Source: an uncultured Collinsella sp.
Lineage (GTDB): Bacteria > Actinomycetota > Coriobacteriia > Coriobacteriales > Coriobacteriaceae
Assembly: GCA_900542325.1 (NCBI GenBank)
Contig: UQMY01000003.1
Coordinates: 30,701 to 94,700, forward strand
Reading direction: 5' to 3'
Length of the DNA: 64,000 bases
Positions 8,364-15,906 of this stretch are shown piece by piece. Within the stretch, counting starts at the first letter, position 1; the number at the start of each line of letters is the position of its first letter. The notes beneath the pieces were generated by a model. The model saw only the letters and a list, made by a program, of their open reading frames with translations, was not told the origin of the DNA and made no database searches. The position numbers were made by a program, and so were the translations under genes.

Positions 8364-10883
8364 ATGAACGATTCTGCTCTTAAGAGTTTCTGCACCTGGG
8401 CCCGTACGGAGCTCATCAAAGGCGTGGAGGCGCAGATGGTGCGCTACGGCATCACCGAACCTGCACCCGCGCCCGTTGGGTCCGAGACCGTCAACGGCCT
8501 GCCCCTAAGTCCGGCTGAGATTGAGCAACGCGACGAACTGCTGCGCATGCAGGCAGAGGTGGGTCACGAGGCGCTGCGCGACCGTGCGGCCTACACCTGG
8601 TTCAACCGCATCGTGGCCATTCGCTTTATGGATGCACGCGGATGGCTCCCCAGCCGTATGCGCATGCTGAGTCGTGCGGACGGCAGCCATGGCAGCGAGG
8701 CCGTGGAGAACGCACTGGATGTGGTGATAGCGACGGCCGATACCGATCGCATAGCCGAGCTCAAGATGGCGGGCTTGGATGAACCGTTGTGGCGCTACCT
8801 GTTTGTGGCCCAGTGCGAGGAGCTTGCCGATTGCCTGCCAGGCGTCTTTGATCGCGTAGGCGGAGCCATGGAGTTGCTGTTGCCCCAGGGCCTCATGATG
8901 GCCGACGGCGTGGTGGGCAAGCTCAATGCCGTCCTCACTGACGAGGACTGGCGCGAGGGCGTGACCGTTCTGGGCTGGATGTATCAGTACTACAATGCCG
9001 ATGTTAAAGACGGGTTCTTCAAGTCCAAGCGCAAGGCAGCGGCGGCGGACATCGCGCCCGCCACGCAGCTCTTCACCCCTGAGTGGATCGTGCGCTATAT
9101 GGTCGAGAACTCGCTCGGCCGTCTGTGGATGCTCAACAATCCGGGGAGTTCGTTACGCGAGCGCATGGAGTATTACATCGAGCCCGATGCTGAGCACGAG
9201 GACTTCATCCGCATTTCGAGTCCCGAGGAGATAACCCTCTGCGACCCCGCATGCGGCTCGGGCCATATCTTGGTCTATGCGTTTGAGCTGCTCTTTCATA
9301 TGTACGAGGAGCGCGGCTATCGTGAGCGCGAGATTCCCGAGCTCATTCTTACTAAAAACCTTGCAGGTATGGAAATCGATTCCCGCGCGGCACAGATCGC
9401 GGAGCTGGCGCTTGCCATGTGCGCCCGCGAGCACGACCGTCGCTTCTTTAGGCGTGGCGTTCGCGCCGACGTTACCGTGCTCTCGAGCATCCCGCTTGGG
9501 GAGGACGAGCTGCCGGGTAACAAGAAGCTCGCCGAGGAGCTGAGTCATTTGGGCGAGATCGGTTCGCTGCTCAATCCGACAGATGCCGAGATCGAGAAGC
9601 TCAAAGCGGCTGCGGCCGACTGCGCGGGCGACCTTTTTGCCGCCGCGACCAAGGACAAGCTTGAGAGCGCGGTCGCAATCTGCGAGAAGCTATCACGTCG
9701 CTTCACTTGCACCGTGGCAAATCCCCCGTACATGGGTAGCAGCAGCTTCAACCCCTTTATGAGTAAGTGGGTCAAGAAGAACTACCCCGACACGAAGAGC
9801 GATCTCTGCACGTGCTTTATCGAGCGAATTATTGATTTTGCGAGCGCTAAGGGTACGGTATCTCTGGTTACCTCTGATACGTGTATGTATCTCTCGTCTT
9901 TCGAGCGTATGCGCAACACCCTTGTAGATAAACACACCCTAATTGCTCTCATTGATACTCGCGGCTCGAATGCCCACCCTGACGTGTTTGACGCCAATAC
10001 CGGATGGGTCATTCAGTCGAATCATATTCCTGGTTATAAGGGTGCTTATTTTAAGTTGAATCAAAAAATCGGTGAGAAGGATGCGGCTTTGAAGGAGGCC
10101 ATCCAAAACCCCACCTGCGGCTGGTTCTACCGCCGCAACGCCGACGCCTTCAAGCAGATCCCCAGCACCCCCATAGCCTACTGGGCCAGCGACGCTATGC
10201 TCGAAGCGTTTGGGGGACATTCCATTCGCGATGAAGCTTTTGCTGGAATAGGCATGCGTACGGGCGACAATGCAAGATTTTTGAGATTGTGGCATGAAGT
10301 CGGTCTGAGCGACATGGTTATCGGATGTTGCTCTGCTGAGGAGCAAATCAATAGTGGTGCTCGATGGGTTCCTTACAATAAAGGAGGCAATTTTCGCAGA
10401 TGGTACGGAAACAATGACTACGTTGTTAACTGGTTTAATAATGGTGAAGAGATTAAGGCTAACACTAAGGCTGTATACCCAGAATTGGGCGATGATCTTG
10501 GATGGAAGATAAGCAACGAGCGCTTTTACTTTAAGCCTGGACTTACTTGGACGGGCGTAACTTCGGGGCTATTTAACTGCCGTCTATATCGCCAGGGTTT
10601 TATTTTTGATTCCGGCGCTAATGGCCTTTTCTCAACTAAGGAGCTTGGAGTTTCCTACCTTTCTGCCCTGCTGAACTCTTCTGTAGCTGCTTCAGCCTTT
10701 AGCTTTTTGAACCCTACGTTGAATTTTGGGGCAGGCACTGTGAATAACATGCCTGTTATTCGACCCTCTGCTTCAGACTATTCCATCGTCGAAGATCTGG
10801 CGCATCGTTGCTTTGATGCGTCGGAAGCAGATTACAACTCCTTCGAAACCTCATGGGATTTTGGTCACAATCCCCTTGTTTAG
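8364..10883 (+). CDS. pglX: BREX methyltransferase PglX, N-terminal part (catalytic and recognition regions)
   Basis: PglX is the adenine-specific DNA methyltransferase that marks host DNA in BREX. This 839-residue part has the SAM-binding motif DPACGSGH near 293 and the catalytic NPPY at 453-456. It ends at FETSWDFGHNPLV, the point where normal PglX (about 1150-1250 residues) continues into a C-terminal domain. That domain is encoded separately at 12195-13163. From about 9800 the gene turns AT-richer, except for a GC-rich patch near 10090-10200. This suggests that the presumed target-recognition segments were exchanged by recombination. Whether the two parts assemble into one enzyme is inferred. 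Confidence 0.9.
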   Translation: MNDSALKSFCTWARTELIKGVEAQMVRYGITEPAPAPVGSETVNGLPLSPAEIEQRDELLRMQAEVGHEALRDRAAYTWFNRIVAIRFMDARGWLPSRMRMLSRADGSHGSEAVENALDVVIATADTDRIAELKMAGLDEPLWRYLFVAQCEELADCLPGVFDRVGGAMELLLPQGLMMADGVVGKLNAVLTDEDWREGVTVLGWMYQYYNADVKDGFFKSKRKAAAADIAPATQLFTPEWIVRYMVENSLGRLWMLNNPGSSLRERMEYYIEPDAEHEDFIRISSPEEITLCDPACGSGHILVYAFELLFHMYEERGYREREIPELILTKNLAGMEIDSRAAQIAELALAMCAREHDRRFFRRGVRADVTVLSSIPLGEDELPGNKKLAEELSHLGEIGSLLNPTDAEIEKLKAAAADCAGDLFAAATKDKLESAVAICEKLSRRFTCTVANPPYMGSSSFNPFMSKWVKKNYPDTKSDLCTCFIERIIDFASAKGTVSLVTSDTCMYLSSFERMRNTLVDKHTLIALIDTRGSNAHPDVFDANTGWVIQSNHIPGYKGAYFKLNQKIGEKDAALKEAIQNPTCGWFYRRNADAFKQIPSTPIAYWASDAMLEAFGGHSIRDEAFAGIGMRTGDNARFLRLWHEVGLSDMVIGCCSAEEQINSGARWVPYNKGGNFRRWYGNNDYVVNWFNNGEEIKANTKAVYPELGDDLGWKISNERFYFKPGLTWTGVTSGLFNCRLYRQGFIFDSGANGLFSTKELGVSYLSALLNSSVAASAFSFLNPTLNFGAGTVNNMPVIRPSASDYSIVEDLAHRCFDASEADYNSFETSWDFGHNPLV

Positions 10884-10892
10884 GAGACCTGT

Positions 10893-11465
10893 ATGTGTAT
10901 CGATCTTAACCAGACGGCATTTCAGCTTGCCAATAAAATTAAACGCGTTTTAGATTCTGATGTTAGAATTCGTATCTCGTTAAACAACGCCACTTTCTTT
11001 GAATACGACTCGGATGAAGATGTCGTAATCATCGCTCCTGTTTCTTTGCTTGAAATTGAAGAAAAGGAGAAAGCGCAGATAGCGTCTCGGGCAGCATATG
11101 AGTTGGTTCTTATGAGTGCGAAAACCTCCGCGCGGAAGTTCAACGGCATTTTATTGCCTGACTGTTTCTTATATTGTGTGTATTCAACGCTACACGAGAT
11201 AGGCCATCATGACTATTTTGTCAGCTCTTCCGCAACGGAGTTTCAAGGCCATGTTGCACAGCGCGAGTCACTTCTTGAGTTCTCTAAGGACAAGTTGATC
11301 AATGCAATTGCTTCGGGACAAGACCCACGTAATAGCCAGGAGATATTTGCGAGATCGTATAGGAATATTCCTTTTGAGAAGATAGCTGATGATTACGCCA
11401 GGAGATTGATGCCCGTCGTTCTTTCCAAACTCTTAGTAGAGGATGGACCAAATGAAGCAAAATGA
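10893..11465 (+). CDS. IrrE/ImmA-like zinc metallopeptidase embedded in the BREX operon
   Basis: The 190-residue protein contains HEIGH at 101-105 (the HExxH zinc-binding motif), followed by EKIADDYARRLMP near 157-169. The latter matches the E..A...A..L helix after the zinc site in ImmA/IrrE (DUF955) peptidases, so a role in cleaving a partner or regulator protein is likely. AGGAG at 10882-10886 overlaps the pglX stop, so it is translated right after the first PglX piece. It is AT-rich compared with the core BREX genes. It overlaps or abuts the HEPN-like gene downstream, and the two look like one acquired unit. No helix-turn-helix domain is seen. Confidence 0.65.
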   Translation: MCIDLNQTAFQLANKIKRVLDSDVRIRISLNNATFFEYDSDEDVVIIAPVSLLEIEEKEKAQIASRAAYELVLMSAKTSARKFNGILLPDCFLYCVYSTLHEIGHHDYFVSSSATEFQGHVAQRESLLEFSKDKLINAIASGQDPRNSQEIFARSYRNIPFEKIADDYARRLMPVVLSKLLVEDGPNEAK

Positions 11466-12006
11466 GTCTATTGACGTTCGCTGCGATATGGCAACGATGC
11501 ATGATTTTTTCCTAAATAAGATTGATGAATCGATTAAGGGAGGGCTCTACTTCGAAGCCGCTTGGCTAATCTATTCGTGTCTCGAGAATCGTTTCTTTCG
11601 AGTGTTAGACAAATATAAGCGGAACTGCAAATATTGCGTTAATGGCGGCAAATGCCGTAAGGGAAGCAACCAATTGGCAATCGGGACCAAGATCAAGTGT
11701 GTTGAAAGACTATATAACGCAGATGTGTCTTGTGTTCGCAGCTCTTTTTCAGCTGAGTTATTCGCTGAAGTGAGGTTGTGGGTCAAATTACGTAACAAAC
11801 TAATGCATAACTTGCTGTCCCTTGAGCACTATGAAGAGCATTTTGATAATGACTTTAAAGAACTTGCTTTAAACGGGAAGAAAGTTGTGGACGACGTTTA
11901 CGATGCCTGCACGAAATTTAGGGCGGCTTTCTTCGAACCCGGCTACGAGTTCATATTCCCTGAATCGTGCATGGAGCAATGTCCTTGTAAGCCGCGTAAT
12001 CAATAG
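11452..12006 (+). CDS. HEPN-like protein with a cysteine cluster
   Basis: The 184-residue protein is not a family I can name, but RNKLMH at about 114-119 fits the R-x4-H signature of HEPN domains, many of which are RNases in toxin or defence modules. It lies in a helical context, after WLIYSCLENRFF and before a helix, as in HEPN folds. A cysteine group (CKYC, GGKC) near 60-68 and another at the C-terminus (CMEQCPCK) suggest metal binding. ATG 11452 is preferred because AGAGG (11438-11442) is 9 bases before it; ATG 11443 is too close. It overlaps the peptidase gene by 14 bases, so the two are probably coupled. A toxin role is inference. Confidence 0.55.
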   Translation: MKQNESIDVRCDMATMHDFFLNKIDESIKGGLYFEAAWLIYSCLENRFFRVLDKYKRNCKYCVNGGKCRKGSNQLAIGTKIKCVERLYNADVSCVRSSFSAELFAEVRLWVKLRNKLMHNLLSLEHYEEHFDNDFKELALNGKKVVDDVYDACTKFRAAFFEPGYEFIFPESCMEQCPCKPRNQ

Positions 12007-12194
12007 AAAGACGACTAATAACTATGTGTCGCATTCGGGGCCGTGATTCACAAAGTTATCTTCATACGGGATATTCGGTTTTGCTCATCGCGCTGGGCGT
12101 GGAGTGCGGGCTTGGTTGTGTGATGGCCCTGATTTGATTCACGCTTTATTTCTTCGTTGCCGGCATCTCAACAATATCGAAAGGACGGCCCACC

Positions 12195-13163
12195 ATGGCC
12201 ACATTACTTCAAGATAAATACGAGGCTCGTAAGGCCGAGGTCAATGCTCGCTTTGAGCAGCTCCGTGCTAACGAGGAGGAGCTCAACCGCATCTTTGCCA
12301 AAATCTACAACATGGAGGGTGAAGTGCCCATCGAGGTCGAGGATAAGTACGTTTCGGTTGCGTGCATCTTCGACACCGCCGATGAGATTCCCGAGAGTTA
12401 CAAGGGCAACAAATACGTGCGCACTAAGCGCGACGAGATTACCTCGCTCATAAGCTATGCCGTGGGTTGCATGTTTGGCCGCTACTCGCTGGACGTGGAT
12501 GGCTTGGTCCTGGCCGATCAGGGCGCCACGGTCGACGACTATCTGGCCAAGATGCCCGATCCCGATCACGTGACCTTTATGCCCGATAGCGACAACGTGC
12601 TGCCCATCACCGACGACGAGTACTTTGACGACGACATCGTGCGCTACTTTATCGACTTTGTGCGCACCGTGTACGGCGAGGAGACACTCGAGCAGAACTT
12701 GGCCTTTATTGCCGAGGCGCTCTGCGGCAAGGGCACCTCGCGCGAGGTGATCCGCGCCTACTTTTTAAAAGACTTCTTTAAGGACCACTGCCAGACCTAT
12801 AAGAAGCGCCCCATCTACTGGCTGTTCGACTCGGGCAAAAAGAACGGCTTCAAGTGCCTTGTTTACATGCATCGATATCAGCCCGACCTGCTGGCTCGCA
12901 TCCGCACCGACTATGTGCACGAGCAGCAGGAGCGTTACCGTGCCCAGATCGGCTACGCCAACGATGCCCTTGCCGGTGCCGAGCGCGGCGAGCGCGTGCG
13001 TTTGGATAAACGCGTCAAAAAGCTCAACGACCAGCTCAAAGAGACTATTGCCTACGAGGAGAAACTGCACCACTTGGCAGACCAGATGATTAAGATCGAC
13101 CTGGATGACGGCGTCAAGGTCAACTACGCCAAGTTTCAGGATGTACTGGCAAAGATCAAGTAA
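12195..13163 (+). CDS. pglX: BREX methyltransferase PglX, C-terminal part as a separate gene
   Basis: The 322 residues match the C-terminal region of full-length PglX: NEEELNRIF near 32, SLISYAVGCMFGRYSLD near 87-103, then RPIYWLFDSGKKNGFK and YMHRYQPDLLARIRTDYVHE. Added to the 839-residue first part this makes 1161 residues, the normal PglX length. The start is secure: AAGGA lies 9 bases before the ATG. Base composition returns to the high GC of the operon. The 188 bases before it (12007-12194) have no gene and no visible remnant joining the halves. A functional two-subunit PglX is likely but not shown. Confidence 0.85.
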   Translation: MATLLQDKYEARKAEVNARFEQLRANEEELNRIFAKIYNMEGEVPIEVEDKYVSVACIFDTADEIPESYKGNKYVRTKRDEITSLISYAVGCMFGRYSLDVDGLVLADQGATVDDYLAKMPDPDHVTFMPDSDNVLPITDDEYFDDDIVRYFIDFVRTVYGEETLEQNLAFIAEALCGKGTSREVIRAYFLKDFFKDHCQTYKKRPIYWLFDSGKKNGFKCLVYMHRYQPDLLARIRTDYVHEQQERYRAQIGYANDALAGAERGERVRLDKRVKKLNDQLKETIAYEEKLHHLADQMIKIDLDDGVKVNYAKFQDVLAKIK

Positions 13164-13186
13164 CTGCAGATACGGTAAGGATATCC

Positions 13187-15895
13187 ATGCCCAAGATCGA
13201 TGTAGAAGAACAACTCAAGCTGCGGTTTTTGCAACCGTTGTCCGCATACGTGCCGCGTCGTGTGGTGGTTTGGCACGATGCGGACGGCGAGTTTGCCCCT
13301 GAGTTCGAGCGATTGGCTGCCGAGGGTTTCGACGGCGCGGGGACCGATGACGGCGTTATGCCTGTTCACGGTGATTTTGAGCGCCCGGTGCGGTTTGTTG
13401 AGGCCTGCGAGGGCCGTATGTTTGCCGTCAAGAAGCTCATCAACCGCGATGACCTTGCGAACGATATCTTGCTGTATCGCCGTTGCCCGCGCGGCAGGCT
13501 TGAGGGCGATTGGCTTGCCGATGTTGAGCTGTATGCCGATCGGTTCCAGGCTGACTATCTTTCGCTTTTGGCCGATCAGCTGGGCATCGAGAATATCGAC
13601 GCCGTGCGCGAGAGCCTGCGCGAGCACAAGACCTTCTTTGATGCCAAGACCCGCTGTGCTAAGTTTGCCGCGTGCGTTCCGCACGCCGCGGGCGCATCCG
13701 ATATCGAGCTTGGAATCCTTACGGTGATCTTTGGCGGCAAGGAGCCGGGCGACGCGCGACCCGCGTTTGTGCTGCGCGGCTGTATGGCCACGCTGCTGCA
13801 CGAGGGTCCCGAGGCGCTGGCCGAGTTGATGGACAAGTACTGCGTGCGCGATGCGCTCTCTGCCTTTATGCTTCGCTGCTATGGATTTGAGGGGCCGCTG
13901 TATGAGCGCGACTCATTGCTAATGCTTTCATCCCATGTGCTCATCACGGCGGCATCCACCGCGCTTCCCGAGGGGGCGCTCAAGGGACTCGAAAGCTATG
14001 TGGCTCCTGCCTACGGACCCTATTGCCTTGAGGCGGTGCGTACGTGGGACCAGACTGCCGATGCTCAGGCGTCGAGCGAGGATTTATTTGAGATCTGCCG
14101 TTTGGTGGAGGACGCCCGCGGGCTCTTTGCGCGGTTCGAGGCCCTGCCGATTGATGCGCTGACCTCGCTTGATGTGTTCCCGTGTGTCAATGAGGCCGTG
14201 CTCTCGCAGCTGTTCTGCTCGTTTGCCCAGGGTGCGGACCGTGTTGAGGATGCGCGCACATTTGCTGCGCGTCGCTGCGACCTAAGCTGGTACCGTCGTG
14301 TCGAGAGCTACTTTGACTTGCTTGCCGCTGTGGCCGATATGTGCGCGTTTAGGCAGGCACACGCGGGTGGGTTCCATCTGGCGCAACCCCAGCAGGTGTG
14401 GGATGCCTACACATCCGATTGGTATGCCATGGACGCTGCCTATCGCCATATGTGCACCGCGTATCTGCGGACGCGCTCCGTCGAGTGCGATGTGCTCGAG
14501 GAGCCTGCCCGAGCTGTGGCGGACTGGGCGGAGAATCTCTACAGCAATTGGTTCTTGGCCGACGCCAATGCCTGTTGGGCGGTCGCTGCACAAGGGGAGT
14601 GGGCCGATTGCGGCTACATCGATGGCCCTGCTCGGCAGGATGAGTTCTACTGGCATGTGCTGCCCACCTTTGTGGGCTCTACCAAAACGACGGTCGTTAT
14701 CGTGAGCGACGCGCTGCGCTATGAGGTGGCCCGTGATGTCGCGGCGCTTCTCGAGCGCGAGCGCGGCGGCAACGTCAGGGTTTCTAGCATGCAGGCGGTC
14801 TTTCCCTCCATCACCGAGGTGGGCATGCCCGCGCTGCTGCCGCACCAAGCGCTTGAGCTTGCAGCGGATGGTTCGTTTGTGCTGGTTGACGGCATGCCAA
14901 CTGCGACGACTCCGCAGCGCGAGGCCGTGCTTGCCCACGTTGAGTCTACGGCCCGCGCTTTGCGCTCGAGCGCATACCTCAACATGGCGGGAACCGAGCG
15001 CAAGGCGCTGCTCAAGGACTCCAAACTCGTTTTTCTCTACCACAACAAGATCGATGCTACGGGCGAGAAGGCCGCTACGCAGGATGACGTCTTCGATGCC
15101 TGTGCGGACACCGTGGAGGAACTTGCTGCGTTGGCGCGTCGCGTGTGCACCGACGCCCCGGGCGCGCGTGTTGTTATAACGGCGGACCACGGCTTTATCT
15201 ACACGCGTCGGGAGCTCAGCGAGTGCCAGATGCTCGGCAAGCCAGACCTTCCCTTCCTTGACGCTCCTGTCATGCACGGCAAGCGTCATCTGGTGGTGCC
15301 CAACGAGGCCGTGGACATGCTTTCGGACGAGGCACGCGGGGTGTTTGTTAATGTTGACATGGGACGTTTGGGCGCTGGCTTTGAGGGATTTGCCCCGCGC
15401 GAGAATGTGCACTTCAAACGTCCCGGCGGTACTAACAACTACATCCACGGCGGCATGAGCCTGCAGGAGCTCTGCGTGCCCGTTATCGGTTTTTGGCGTG
15501 CGCGCTCGGGTTCCAAGGACTTTGTCGACACGCGCGCGGCGACGCTGCGCGTACTAAGTGAGGGACGCCGAGTGACCAACTCGCTCTTCTCGGTCAACTT
15601 GATCCAGGAAGAACCCGCCCAAGGCAAGGTTTTGCCGTGCGAGTACGAGCTGGTGTTTACCGATGCAAGTGGCAACGAGGTGAGCGATACGGTCAAGGCG
15701 CATGCCAACAAGACTTCTGTTAACTCGCAGGAGCGTGTGGTGCATGCCAAGTTTGCGTTGCATGCAGCGGATGGATTCTCGGCCAAGGGTCCGTACTATC
15801 TGGTCTGCCGCGAGCGCGAAACGGGCAAGATCGTTTGGCGCGAGACGTACACCATTGCTGTTTCGTTTGCCCCTGTTGCTGACTTTGGTTTTTAG
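13187..15895 (+). CDS. pglZ: BREX phosphatase-like protein PglZ
   Basis: PglZ belongs to the alkaline phosphatase superfamily and is one of the two signature BREX proteins. The 902-residue protein shows the metal-site segment VIVSDALRYEVARD near 502-515 and ITADHGFIYTRR near 663-674, both typical of the family. It starts 23 bases after the second pglX piece, behind a GTAAGGAT ribosome site, and ends 11 bases before brxL, so it is in the same operon. Length and motif spacing are normal for type A PglZ. Confidence 0.92.
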   Translation: MPKIDVEEQLKLRFLQPLSAYVPRRVVVWHDADGEFAPEFERLAAEGFDGAGTDDGVMPVHGDFERPVRFVEACEGRMFAVKKLINRDDLANDILLYRRCPRGRLEGDWLADVELYADRFQADYLSLLADQLGIENIDAVRESLREHKTFFDAKTRCAKFAACVPHAAGASDIELGILTVIFGGKEPGDARPAFVLRGCMATLLHEGPEALAELMDKYCVRDALSAFMLRCYGFEGPLYERDSLLMLSSHVLITAASTALPEGALKGLESYVAPAYGPYCLEAVRTWDQTADAQASSEDLFEICRLVEDARGLFARFEALPIDALTSLDVFPCVNEAVLSQLFCSFAQGADRVEDARTFAARRCDLSWYRRVESYFDLLAAVADMCAFRQAHAGGFHLAQPQQVWDAYTSDWYAMDAAYRHMCTAYLRTRSVECDVLEEPARAVADWAENLYSNWFLADANACWAVAAQGEWADCGYIDGPARQDEFYWHVLPTFVGSTKTTVVIVSDALRYEVARDVAALLERERGGNVRVSSMQAVFPSITEVGMPALLPHQALELAADGSFVLVDGMPTATTPQREAVLAHVESTARALRSSAYLNMAGTERKALLKDSKLVFLYHNKIDATGEKAATQDDVFDACADTVEELAALARRVCTDAPGARVVITADHGFIYTRRELSECQMLGKPDLPFLDAPVMHGKRHLVVPNEAVDMLSDEARGVFVNVDMGRLGAGFEGFAPRENVHFKRPGGTNNYIHGGMSLQELCVPVIGFWRARSGSKDFVDTRAATLRVLSEGRRVTNSLFSVNLIQEEPAQGKVLPCEYELVFTDASGNEVSDTVKAHANKTSVNSQERVVHAKFALHAADGFSAKGPYYLVCRERETGKIVWRETYTIAVSFAPVADFGF

Positions 15896-15906
15896 GAGTG
15901 TGCCCT

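Noticed and set aside
10081..10210. GC-rich patch inside AT-rich pglX as a separate gene
   Set aside because: The frame of PglX runs through it without interruption, so it is a conserved segment of the same protein.
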